A DNA stretch of 64,000 nt from Hydrogenophaga sp. (GTDB lineage Bacteria > Pseudomonadota > Gammaproteobacteria > Burkholderiales > Burkholderiaceae_C). The stretch spans positions 1 through 64,000 of the forward strand of contig JAGKSX010000091.1 in assembly GCA_018993155.1 (NCBI GenBank). Direction: 5' to 3'. The position numbers and the translations under genes are program-made. The notes beneath the pieces are model-generated. The model saw only the letters and a program-made list of their open reading frames with translations. It was not told the DNA's origin and made no database searches. Of this stretch, positions 57,086 to 64,000 are shown piece after piece. Within the stretch, counting starts at the first letter, position 1. Each line of letters begins with the position of its first letter.

Positions 57086-58192
57086 GTGGCGTCCCACGTC
57101 GAATCGGTGCCCTTCATTCAAACGGACCTGCAGAAGCAGCTGGCGGCATTGCGGCGCGCCATACCCGTCTCGCGCATGCTGGACTACGGTGTGGCGCCGG
57201 GCGATGCCCTGTCGGTCCACGCCTCGGCGCGGGACGAACATCCCCAGGCCTGGGACGTGCTTTGCGAATTCCAGGCCGCCCGGTACAGGGAGCTGGCCCG
57301 GGCCTCGATGGAGCGCGGGCATCGGGCAACGGCCGCCTACGCATGGCGCGCGGTGCATGCGCTGCTGCAGTGCGCGCAACTGGCGTTCAACGCGGACAGC
57401 CCGCGCAAGAAGGAACTCTATGAAGGGGCCCACGTTGCCATGCAGGCGCATGCCGACGCCAGCGACGACCTGACGGAACTTCGCCTGGCGCACGAGGAGG
57501 GCGTGCTTCACGGCTGGGAGGTGCGTCCGCTGGCGCAGGCAGCGCGCGGCGCCGTCGTGGTGCTCGGCGGATTGAGCGGGTGGGGTGCTGTCTATCTCGG
57601 CATGGCCCGCGCCCTGGCCGCGCGCGGCTTTCAGGTGGTGCTTGCCGAGGGGCCGGGCCAAGGCCTCACGCGCATGCACGGCGGCATGCACCTCGACGCG
57701 AAGACGCTGCCCCTGTTCAGCCGCTTCATCGACCACGCGCAGTCCCTGGCGGCAGGGCGCATCGGCGTGGTGGGGAACAGCTTCGGCGGCTTGTTGGCGG
57801 CCCACCTGGCGGTGCGGGACCCTCGCGTGCGTGCCGTCGCCATCAACGGCGCGCCCATGGCGCCCACCGTGCCCGACTTCCGAACCGCCCGAGAGCAGAT
57901 GCAGGCGGTGTTCGGCGTGCACACGCTGGACGCGCTCGCTCGGGGACTCGCCGACCTCTGCCTGGAGCCGGTGCGGCACCGCACCGACGCGGCCATGCTG
58001 ATCGTTCAAGGCGGCTGTGACCCGCTGGTCCCGATGGACGCCCAAAAGGACTTCTTCCAGCTGGCTTCCTCCCAGGTCAAGACGGTGCTCCAGTGGTGCG
58101 ATGGTGAACACACCATCTACAACCACGCGCCCGAGCGCAACCTGCGCATGGCCGACTGGTTTGTCGAGCAACTGGTGCCGCACGGGCCATGA
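57086..58192 (+). CDS. Alpha/beta hydrolase of the DHPON hydrolase/FrsA type
   Basis: A 368-residue enzyme with a helical N-terminal domain (~1-140) and an alpha/beta-hydrolase domain. VVLGGLSGWG is the oxyanion strand, GNSFGG the nucleophile elbow, VQGGCDPLVP the acidic residue and GEHTIYNH the His. The layout matches 2,6-dihydroxypseudooxynicotine hydrolase-like C-C hydrolases. GTG 57086 is used since CAGGAGACAA stands before it. It is followed 51 bases later by a flavin hydroxylase. Confidence 0.78.
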   Translation: MASHVESVPFIQTDLQKQLAALRRAIPVSRMLDYGVAPGDALSVHASARDEHPQAWDVLCEFQAARYRELARASMERGHRATAAYAWRAVHALLQCAQLAFNADSPRKKELYEGAHVAMQAHADASDDLTELRLAHEEGVLHGWEVRPLAQAARGAVVVLGGLSGWGAVYLGMARALAARGFQVVLAEGPGQGLTRMHGGMHLDAKTLPLFSRFIDHAQSLAAGRIGVVGNSFGGLLAAHLAVRDPRVRAVAINGAPMAPTVPDFRTAREQMQAVFGVHTLDALARGLADLCLEPVRHRTDAAMLIVQGGCDPLVPMDAQKDFFQLASSQVKTVLQWCDGEHTIYNHAPERNLRMADWFVEQLVPHGP

Positions 58193-58243
58193 CCCAACCG
58201 CCCGCCTGGACCCGGGAACACCCACAACAACACGGAGACACAC

Positions 58244-59848
58244 ATGAGCAGTCAGAAGAAAGAATTCGATGTCATCGTCGTCGGCTATGGCCCCACCGGG
58301 CTCGTGCTGGCCTCGCTGCTCGGCCAGCTGGGCCACCGGGTGGCGGTGGTGGAGCGTTGGCCGAATCTCTATGGGAAGCCGCGCCTGACGCACATCGATG
58401 GCGAAACCGCGCGGCTGATTTCTCTGTGTGCCGACGGTGACCATGCCTTGCGCGAATCCTGGACGACGCCCCACTACCACTGGCGCAACGGAAAAGGCCA
58501 GCTGCTGATCGATGTGGCGGCAGGCAACACGAAGAAGATGCTGTGGGACGACCACCTGTCGGTTCATCAGCCCCACATCGAAGAGGCCATCCACGAGCGC
58601 ATTGGCACACTGCCCAACGTGCGCCTGTTCCGCGGCTTTCTGGCCACCGCGATCGAGCAGGACCCGAAAAGTGTGACGCTCCACTGCAAGCCCTGGACCA
58701 AGGAGCCGCATGCAACAGCGACCGATGCGGACAACGTGACGCTGGTGGCCCGTTACCTGGTGGGGGCCGACGGCGCCAACAGCTTCGTGCGCGAGGCAAC
58801 CGGCATCGCCCGCCATGACTTTGGCTTCAATGAGCGCTGGTTGTGCGTCGACACCGAACCTCTGCGACCGCTGCCGGCCCAATTCGACGAATGCGCGGTG
58901 CAGATCTGCGACCCGCGCCGGGGCTACATGTTCATGCCCATCGGGAAGACCCGGCAGCGGTTCGAATTTGCCTTGCTGCCTTCCGAGACCACCGAGCAGA
59001 TGTCCACGCCCGACGCGGCTTATGCCCTGCTGGAGCGGTACCACGGCATTGCGCGCGACGACGTGCGCCTGATCCGCCACCTTGTCTACACCTTCGAATG
59101 CCGGTTGGCCAAGACCTGGAAGGTGAAGCGCGTCTTTCTGGCCGGCGATGCCGCTCACACCAACCCACCCTATCTGGGCCAGGGTGCGTGCTCTGGCATG
59201 CGCGATGGGGCCAACCTGGCGTGGAAGTTCGATCGGGTCCTGCGCGGCGCGGCAGACGAAACCCTGCTCGACAGCTACGAAGAAGAGCGCAAGCCCCATG
59301 CACAGAAGCTGATGCTGGACTCACGCTCCCTGGGGCTGGTGGCCAACACCGCCAACCCGGTGAAGGCGGCGGTGCGCGATCTGCTCTTCAAGCTCAAACT
59401 GACGCCCAAGCCGCAGTTCCCCATTCTCAGCACCGGGGTACTGCTGCGGGGCGGCAACGGCAAACCCGTTGGGGCCGCAGGCGCCGTGCCGCCGCAAGGG
59501 CGGCTGGGGATCGGCGACAAGGTCATGCGATTCGACGAGCACGTGGGATTTCGTTTCTCGCTGGTGGCGCGCGCCGGTGCGCTGGATGGACTGACGCCCG
59601 GGAGCCGCCGCCGCCTGGACGCACTCGGCGTGCGGGTGGTCGAGCTGGGCGGCAGCGCAGCGCTGAGTGGGCAACAAGTCCAGGATGTGGACGGGGTTTA
59701 CGGGCGCTACCTGAAAGAGATCGGCGCGGACATGGTGGTGATCCGCCCGGATTTCGTGCAGTTCGGCAGCGCCATGGCGACCGATGTCGATGCCCTGGTC
59801 AGTGCGCTGCAGGCGCAGCTTGAAAGCGCCGTTGACGTGCCGGCATAG
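58244..59848 (+). CDS. FAD-dependent aromatic hydroxylase (MhpA-like)
   Basis: A 534-residue class A flavin monooxygenase. Motifs: VVGYGPTGLVLASLLG (FAD dinucleotide fold), GADGANSFVREATGI (DG motif) and FLAGDAAHTNPPYLGQGACSGMRDG (GD motif binding the flavin). The C-terminal ~150 residues form the thioredoxin-like domain found in phenolic hydroxylases. It is closest in pattern to 3-(3-hydroxyphenyl)propionate hydroxylases; substrate here unknown. CACGGAGA gives a good ribosome-binding site. Confidence 0.88.
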   Translation: MSSQKKEFDVIVVGYGPTGLVLASLLGQLGHRVAVVERWPNLYGKPRLTHIDGETARLISLCADGDHALRESWTTPHYHWRNGKGQLLIDVAAGNTKKMLWDDHLSVHQPHIEEAIHERIGTLPNVRLFRGFLATAIEQDPKSVTLHCKPWTKEPHATATDADNVTLVARYLVGADGANSFVREATGIARHDFGFNERWLCVDTEPLRPLPAQFDECAVQICDPRRGYMFMPIGKTRQRFEFALLPSETTEQMSTPDAAYALLERYHGIARDDVRLIRHLVYTFECRLAKTWKVKRVFLAGDAAHTNPPYLGQGACSGMRDGANLAWKFDRVLRGAADETLLDSYEEERKPHAQKLMLDSRSLGLVANTANPVKAAVRDLLFKLKLTPKPQFPILSTGVLLRGGNGKPVGAAGAVPPQGRLGIGDKVMRFDEHVGFRFSLVARAGALDGLTPGSRRRLDALGVRVVELGGSAALSGQQVQDVDGVYGRYLKEIGADMVVIRPDFVQFGSAMATDVDALVSALQAQLESAVDVPA

Positions 59849-60172
59849 ATCGTTCAACTGGCACCTTGCACTTTTTGACGGCCTTGAAAGGCTCAGTCGG
59901 GGAAGCGCTCAATGTGCGTTTCACGCCGGCCTATCGGTACACCGCAGTAGCGATCTTTGATGTCGACAACTTGCGCGCAAGGATGCTATGGTCGGACTGT
60001 CCTAGTCGGTGGAAACGGTCGTTTGCCAAGAAAACTGGCTGCGTACGGCAGAGGCCGAGGCAAACTACTGGCGGCAACTCGCCAATCAGGACGCCTTGGC
60101 GGAGGTCTGACTTAAACCAACCGGCCTCCACGAAATTCGGGGTGGTTCAAGCAATCTGGTCGGAGATCGAGA
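59849..60172. other. Intergenic region at the start of the accessory end
   Basis: A 324-bp stretch with no long gene. It contains a 33-codon frame (60009-60110, GTG start) whose product VETVVCQENWLRTAEAEANY... looks protein-like and amphipathic; it may be a remnant or a small gene. No terminator or promoter could be assigned with confidence. GC content and codon use change here compared with the region to the left. Confidence 0.4.
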
Positions 60173-60757
60173 ATGTGGGAATGGCTAAACACCAACGCTG
60201 GCGCCGTTCAGGCGGTAGCTGCCGGCGTGTCTGCTTTTGTCGCATGGAAGCTGGTCGCGTTGACAAGACGTTATGTAGATTTGACTGGCATCCTCGCTGA
60301 ATCAGCTAAGCAGCAAGTTGAGATCGCCAAACTCCAGGCCCAGACGGCGAAAGACATACATGAGGCAACTCGCCGCCAGCAAAAACTGGTGGAGGACGCA
60401 AAAGCACAAGCGGAGCGCCAACTGAGCAGCATGGCCGCCAAGTATCTTGCGGCTCTCGCGGGTCTGTCGTCACAGACGATTGCGCCGTCTGCCCTCCAGG
60501 CGCTGCCACGAATATCAACCCAAGACTTGGACACGTTTTCCCAGGCCGCAATCCAAGCCAATGTGAAGCCCGACGATGCAGATGCGGCGGCCAGCGGTCT
60601 CTCTTGGCTCGCTGGTCTCCAGGAACGGGTTGCGGTATCGCAGAATTCACAACAGTTCTCGCAGGCCGAGACAACGATGTACTCGAAGACGGTTCGTAAC
60701 GTCCGCGAGAGCCTCAGGAAACTGACGAATTTCCGACCTGCCAGCGAAGAGTACTAG
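60173..60757 (+). CDS. Membrane-anchored coiled-coil protein of unknown function
   Basis: A 194-residue protein. Residues ~8-30 form a membrane helix (AGAVQAVAAGVSAFVAWKLVAL), followed by a long coiled coil (ESAKQQVEIAKLQAQTAKDIHEATRRQQKLVEDAKAQAERQL broken by turns). The C-terminal part is helical with Gln-rich stretches. Similar small proteins are frequent in mobile or cassette regions. An attC-like site begins three bases after its stop. Confidence 0.7.
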   Translation: MWEWLNTNAGAVQAVAAGVSAFVAWKLVALTRRYVDLTGILAESAKQQVEIAKLQAQTAKDIHEATRRQQKLVEDAKAQAERQLSSMAAKYLAALAGLSSQTIAPSALQALPRISTQDLDTFSQAAIQANVKPDDADAAASGLSWLAGLQERVAVSQNSQQFSQAETTMYSKTVRNVRESLRKLTNFRPASEEY

Positions 60758-61056
60758 TGGCCTAACCAGCACTTGCAGCCGACGGGGCGATGCATGAAAG
60801 CATCAGGAGTTGCTGTGGCTAAGCGCATTCGTTGAATGACCGCCCGAACGCTTTCACCACGGCCGCTCTCTCTTCTAACCGCAGTCATGTATGGCGAGAC
60901 GACGACAGGTAGCATTTGCTGCGGAGCCGGTACAAGGAGTGCTGGGGCGCCTTGCCATTTGAAGACGAGATCCTCAGTAACGCAGTCCGACAGCTCTTCA
61001 GTAGACAAGGCCTTGGGGGGGCGTAGAACAAGTGGGTCGAGCGCCTGGTGGGTCAT
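60754..61056 (-). CDS. Hypothetical 100-residue protein
   Basis: A frame starting MTHQALDPLVLRPPKALSTEEL seven bases after the DUF2007 gene. The central part (FKWQGAPALLVPAPQQMLPVVVSPYM) looks protein-like; the last ~25 residues run through an attC-like sequence and are less convincing. No domain recognised. It could be the second gene of a cassette with the DUF2007 gene, or spurious. Confidence 0.4.
   Translation of the reverse strand: MTHQALDPLVLRPPKALSTEELSDCVTEDLVFKWQGAPALLVPAPQQMLPVVVSPYMTAVRRESGRGESVRAVIQRMRLATATPDAFMHRPVGCKCWLGH
60760..60837. repeat. attC-like integron recombination site
   Basis: The 78-bp segment starts GCCTAAC and ends GTTGAAT, fitting the RYYYAAC/GTTRRRY core boxes; read on the minus strand it ends in GTTAGGC. 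Inner arms CTTGCAGCC and GGCTAAG pair if GC is extruded, and the loop holds GATGC...GCATC. CACTTGCAGCCGAC resembles the left arm of many attC sites. No integrase gene is in the window. Confidence 0.45.
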
Positions 61057-61063
61057 GGCCGCG

Positions 61064-61861
61064 TCACCGTTCGATCGCGCTGCGCGACGATTCCTGTTGC
61101 ATGGGCGTGTAGCGGATGTGCGTGTCCAGCACGCCGTCCTGGTCACTATCCACTTCGGCGTGTGTGAGCTTATTCAGTCGGAAGTGCTCCACGCGCCCGG
61201 TCTTGCCGGTGGCGGGGTCACGGTAGTCGGCACGCTGAAGCACGCCGCTGTTGAAGTGGTACGTGAGGTCAACCACGTCGTCTCCATCGGAGTCGATCCA
61301 CTGCGTTTCGATGTTGCCCTGGTGCATGCTGAAGGTCGTTTCAAAGCGGCCGTCGAAATCGTCGTCGCTTCGGATGGTCGTGACGCGGCCGTTTTTGTCG
61401 TACAGGGTGATGTGGTCGATCTTGCCGTCGAAGTTGCGGTCGGTCTCCACGCGTAGGAAGGTGCCGCGCGGCGATACGGTCCAGCGTTCATCCAGCGTGC
61501 CGTCGCGGTTGTGATCGATGCCGTCGGCCGGGATGGGCGCGTGGAGATAGGCGTACACGCCAGCAGCGCCCAGGACCAAACCAAGCGCGAAAGCACCCAC
61601 GCCTTTGCCACGGCGGGGCTGGACGTTGGATGCCAGCGGCGCGTCTACAGGCTGCGCCGCCTCCCAGCGCGCGATCGCCTCGCGTCCGGCTTCGTACTGC
61701 GCGTCGTCGATCACCAACCGCACCAGGCCACCAGCCGGCAGTTCACCCACCGCTCCCTGCAGGTGCTCGCCCCGCACCAGCGCGCTAAGGCCTTCCTGCT
61801 TCAAGTAGTCCGCCAGCATGTGGGCCTCGACGGCGTTGGCGGCTTGGTAGAGGGTCTTCAT
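61064..61861 (-). CDS. DUF2007-type protein with calcium-binding-like repeats
   Basis: A 265-residue protein. Residues 1-70 form a DUF2007 domain (ANAVEAHMLADYLKQEGLSALVRGEHLQGAVGELP), a membrane helix lies at ~88-108 and the periplasmic part has five Asp-rich loops of the form D-x-(D/N)-x-D-G (DHNRDGTLDE, DRNFDGKIDH, DDDFDGRFE, DSDGDDVVD, DSDQDGVLD), like EF-hand or dockerin calcium sites. Its ATG lies 17 bases after a GTTAGGC core box on the same strand, as in gene cassettes. Confidence 0.75.
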   Translation of the reverse strand: MKTLYQAANAVEAHMLADYLKQEGLSALVRGEHLQGAVGELPAGGLVRLVIDDAQYEAGREAIARWEAAQPVDAPLASNVQPRRGKGVGAFALGLVLGAAGVYAYLHAPIPADGIDHNRDGTLDERWTVSPRGTFLRVETDRNFDGKIDHITLYDKNGRVTTIRSDDDFDGRFETTFSMHQGNIETQWIDSDGDDVVDLTYHFNSGVLQRADYRDPATGKTGRVEHFRLNKLTHAEVDSDQDGVLDTHIRYTPMQQESSRSAIER

Positions 61862-62328
61862 GCCCGCATTCTGGCAGAGCCTAACGCGCGACCTTCATGC
61901 CCCGATTCGTTCATTCAACGCCGCCAAGGACGTTCGAAACTGCGCGATGCTCGCCGGTCCTGCCTCACACCATCCCGCGCTGTGTTCCGACGGAGATCCG
62001 CTTGAGCGAGTGGCCAAGCAGCAGACTCAAGTCAATCCCAACTTTCTCGCTGTGGACTGCTGCCGGTTTCACAGACACCTTGTTAAGGTGGAAGATGAAA
62101 CCGGAGGGGTGGTCTAACGCCTAGGTCTGAGGAGCGGCTTAAGACTGGTTACTGCTGCCAGAGCCACTGCCGCGAATGTGCGATCTGCAACACATTGCGG
62201 TCGCTCGCCAGTTGACGGTGAAGGTTATGAATGGAAGGGTGCGTTGCACGGCTGGACTCCCGCAATCCCAGAAGCGGAAGTTGCACCGATGTGTAAGCGA
62301 CCGTTCAACGTGAAGTTATGCCGTGGGC
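61862..62328. other. Gene-poor stretch with cassette-like core boxes
   Basis: No convincing coding sequence in 467 bp. On the minus strand it contains two GTTRRRY boxes, GTTAGGC (61885-61879) and GTTAGAC (62118-62112). Short arms near the first (GTCCTT and AAGGTC) could pair in an attC-like structure. A minus-strand stretch ending TSLKPLLRPRR before a stop codon (62114) may be a gene remnant. Confidence 0.4.
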
Positions 62329-63762
62329 TCACGGGCGTGTTCCAAGCTGCTCAATGCCAGTCAGAGTCGTCGGACTGAACGAGTGATAGCTCCAGCGGGG
62401 GAGGCTGTTGTCCTTCGCGTAGCTTTCGAGCTTTGCCTTGAGCGCTGGGAGATCAGGAGCGCCTATGACCTTGAGCACGGAAGGCAAATAGGCCTGCGAG
62501 GAGGCACGGGCGAAAATTTCGAATGGTCCGTGATGTCTTTGCGCGTATAGCAGGGTGTATGGCCACCACCGATGCCACGAATCAACGCCCATCATGTCGC
62601 CTCGAAGGAAGCAAACCAGATCAGCCTGCATAACGTGGCGGAATGCGAGCCCGGATGCGTGTGAGCGCTGCTCAAGAAAATCAGCTCGGAGTGAGGCGCG
62701 GCCCTTCTTAAGCCTTTGATTCCTGATTTCGAGTGACTTCACATACTCCTGCAGCGCAGTAAAAGTGACGGTTGTATTCTTTCCATAGTCAGAGTTGCCA
62801 GGCACATAGTAGGGCTGCCCCAACAGGTAGTCTGTGACGCCGAAGTGTTCTCCCTTCAGGAGAACGGCCACACCGTACAGGAAGAGTTCATGCACGATGA
62901 ATTTGAAGTTGTCGAAGTCGAGCTCATTCCATTGATTGATGTGTGGAGGCCGGTCCAGGTAGGGAATGAGCGACTCGTAGAACCGGTGCAGGCGAGGTGA
63001 GTAGCTACTGGTGTCTGCGTACTGAGCTAGTGTGGTCAGAACCTGAAGAAACTCGTTTCGAGCGGGGAGAAAGTCCTCGATGGACTTGGCAACGCGGTCG
63101 TCAAGCTCTTCCTCACCTGGCGCGAGCCGAAACCGCTCAAACTGCTCAGTGAACGTAGTGAAGTATTCGTCCACCGCACCTCTCGCATAGGCCTTGTCGC
63201 TTCTTAGGGCGTCGACAGCTCTTTTCGCAAGCGGAGTTGTCCCAAGAACCGGTGCATTGGCGTCGGTGATGAATGAGGGTGGCCTTCCAAGTTCCGGCTT
63301 CTTGAACAAAGGCTTATCAAATATCCAGCGCACAAGCTTTTCGAAGTTCTCCGCGTATCGCTCGCTTTCGCTTAGGTCAATGTAGATGCGAGACTTGTAG
63401 TAAGTAGGGAGGAACGGTTTGCCGTCTGCGTCCTTCTCGGCGAGCACCGCCACAAACTTTCCCTGATCCTGCTTTGCGTACACCTCGGCCGAAATGATCT
63501 GGGTCTCCGTCCCTACACCGCCCGCCCTTCCGTCCGCCTTAGTAGCGTAGATCTTGTCGCACACAAGGGCGACCTTAGAGATGCTCGGGTCAGTAACCAT
63601 CTTCTCCATGAACGCGATCGCGTCATGGCCTTCACGTAGGTCCCACTTGTCGAGAACAACGTCGATTCCGCTGGCTACCAACTCATTGGCCAATTCCACA
63701 ACCCACTGCTCATGCTGAGGGTTCGACCAACTGTATGAAACGAACAGACGGGGTGCACTCAC
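62329..63762 (-). CDS. SEFIR/TIR-domain protein, probable anti-phage effector
   Basis: A 477-residue soluble protein. Residues 1-150 form a SEFIR/TIR domain: RLFVSYSWSNPQHEQWVVEL (first strand and helix), VVLDKWDLREGHDAIAFMEKM (BB-loop region) and GGVGTETQIISAEVY, with the Glu at the position of the NADase catalytic residue. The C-terminal ~320 residues are helical with no recognised domain and would serve as sensor or oligomerisation part. The GTG start is the only one preserving the domain. Bacterial SEFIR proteins are known defence genes; action by NAD depletion is inferred. GC content is lower than in the core genome. Confidence 0.8.
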   Translation of the reverse strand: MSAPRLFVSYSWSNPQHEQWVVELANELVASGIDVVLDKWDLREGHDAIAFMEKMVTDPSISKVALVCDKIYATKADGRAGGVGTETQIISAEVYAKQDQGKFVAVLAEKDADGKPFLPTYYKSRIYIDLSESERYAENFEKLVRWIFDKPLFKKPELGRPPSFITDANAPVLGTTPLAKRAVDALRSDKAYARGAVDEYFTTFTEQFERFRLAPGEEELDDRVAKSIEDFLPARNEFLQVLTTLAQYADTSSYSPRLHRFYESLIPYLDRPPHINQWNELDFDNFKFIVHELFLYGVAVLLKGEHFGVTDYLLGQPYYVPGNSDYGKNTTVTFTALQEYVKSLEIRNQRLKKGRASLRADFLEQRSHASGLAFRHVMQADLVCFLRGDMMGVDSWHRWWPYTLLYAQRHHGPFEIFARASSQAYLPSVLKVIGAPDLPALKAKLESYAKDNSLPRWSYHSFSPTTLTGIEQLGTRP

Positions 63763-63802
63763 GGTGTCATTGTCTCCAAGAGATTCCGTTCGACAAGCAT
63801 AT

Positions 63803-64000
63803 TCACGACGACTCCTTATGGCATTCAGGAAATGCCGAATTTTCGCTTAGATCCGAGTGCACTCGGGCGAACGCGTTGACTTCAGCTTGAGTGACCGCAA
63901 CGTGGCGCAGATCACCGTTCGGAACGCTGGCGAGGCGGAGGGCAACCGCTGCGGAGCAGGCTTCCGCTTTCGATACCCGCTTAAGACTGGTGTGAGACTT
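63803..64000 (-). CDS. C-terminal end of an unidentified gene at the window edge
   Basis: An open frame runs from the right edge to a stop at 63803 (65 codons). The product includes LKRVSKAEACSAAVALRLASVPNGDLRHVAV broken by one turn, and VTQAEVNAFARVHSDLSE. It looks like genuine coding sequence with a helical end, but is too short to identify. It would lie upstream of the SEFIR gene on the same strand, separated by 40 bases, and could form an operon with it. Confidence 0.45.
   Translation of the reverse strand, partial: KSHTSLKRVSKAEACSAAVALRLASVPNGDLRHVAVTQAEVNAFARVHSDLSENSAFPECHKESS

Noticed and set aside
61860-62124. Short plus-strand frames in the gene-poor stretch
   Set aside because: No ribosome-binding site or protein-like pattern; they conflict with the cassette-like layout on the minus strand.
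62137-63991. 13-bp direct repeat GCTTAAGACTGGT at 62137-62149 and 63979-63991 flanking the SEFIR gene as ends of a mobile unit
   Set aside because: Repeats of this length are expected by chance many times in 64 kb, the second copy lies in coding sequence, and no other mobile-element feature is present.

Overview
The window is a GC-rich stretch that reads as two different bacteria joined together. Positions 1 to about 6160 carry a cytochrome oxidase subunit, a TolB-propeller amidohydrolase and the C-terminal half of an M16 peptidase, a set typical of alphaproteobacteria of the Caulobacter/Brevundimonas kind. From about 6180 onward everything fits a betaproteobacterium of the Comamonadaceae (Hydrogenophaga-like). 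The two parts meet inside one open reading frame that fuses a ModE-type DNA-binding domain to a peptidase tail, so a chimeric contig is the simplest explanation. These taxonomic statements are judgements from protein content, not from a database search. No rRNA or tRNA gene was seen.

Layout of the main part. (a) 6.5-12.7 kb: six or seven tightly coupled genes for molybdate/tungstate-type uptake, a TupBCA importer, an orphan ModA-like binding protein, then a FecCD/BtuCD-type importer that resembles MolABC. (b) 12.6-21.1 kb: kdpFABC-kdpDE for high-affinity potassium uptake, with two extra tiny membrane proteins and a probable KdpE operator of 11-bp repeats. (c) 21.2-26.5 kb: a DUF3597 protein, a large lipoprotein and a NarL-type two-component pair.

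(d) 26.5-52.6 kb: a complete PQQ-dependent alcohol oxidation locus. It holds a quinoprotein alcohol dehydrogenase with a lanthanide-type active site, cytochromes c, the quinoprotein-associated ABC/YVTN/SoxYZ/metallohydrolase genes, pqqABCDE, an aldehyde dehydrogenase with its DUF779 partner, and a sigma-54-dependent activator of the AcoR type. Six correctly spaced -24/-12 elements lie in front of these transcription units, so the locus looks like one sigma-54 regulon. The pqq operon runs on without gaps into four uncharacterised envelope genes, including an ExbB/MotA-like and an ExbD-like protein. Two related autotransporters sit beside the locus; the second has lost its signal peptide.

(e) 55.0-59.8 kb: a small aromatic-degradation locus with a LysR regulator, a dihydroxyacetophenone dioxygenase-like cupin, a tautomerase-like protein, a C-C hydrolase-like enzyme and a flavin hydroxylase. 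(f) 59.8-64 kb: an accessory end with lower GC, sparse genes, attC-like sites resembling a cassette array without integrase, and a SEFIR/TIR-domain protein of probable anti-phage function.
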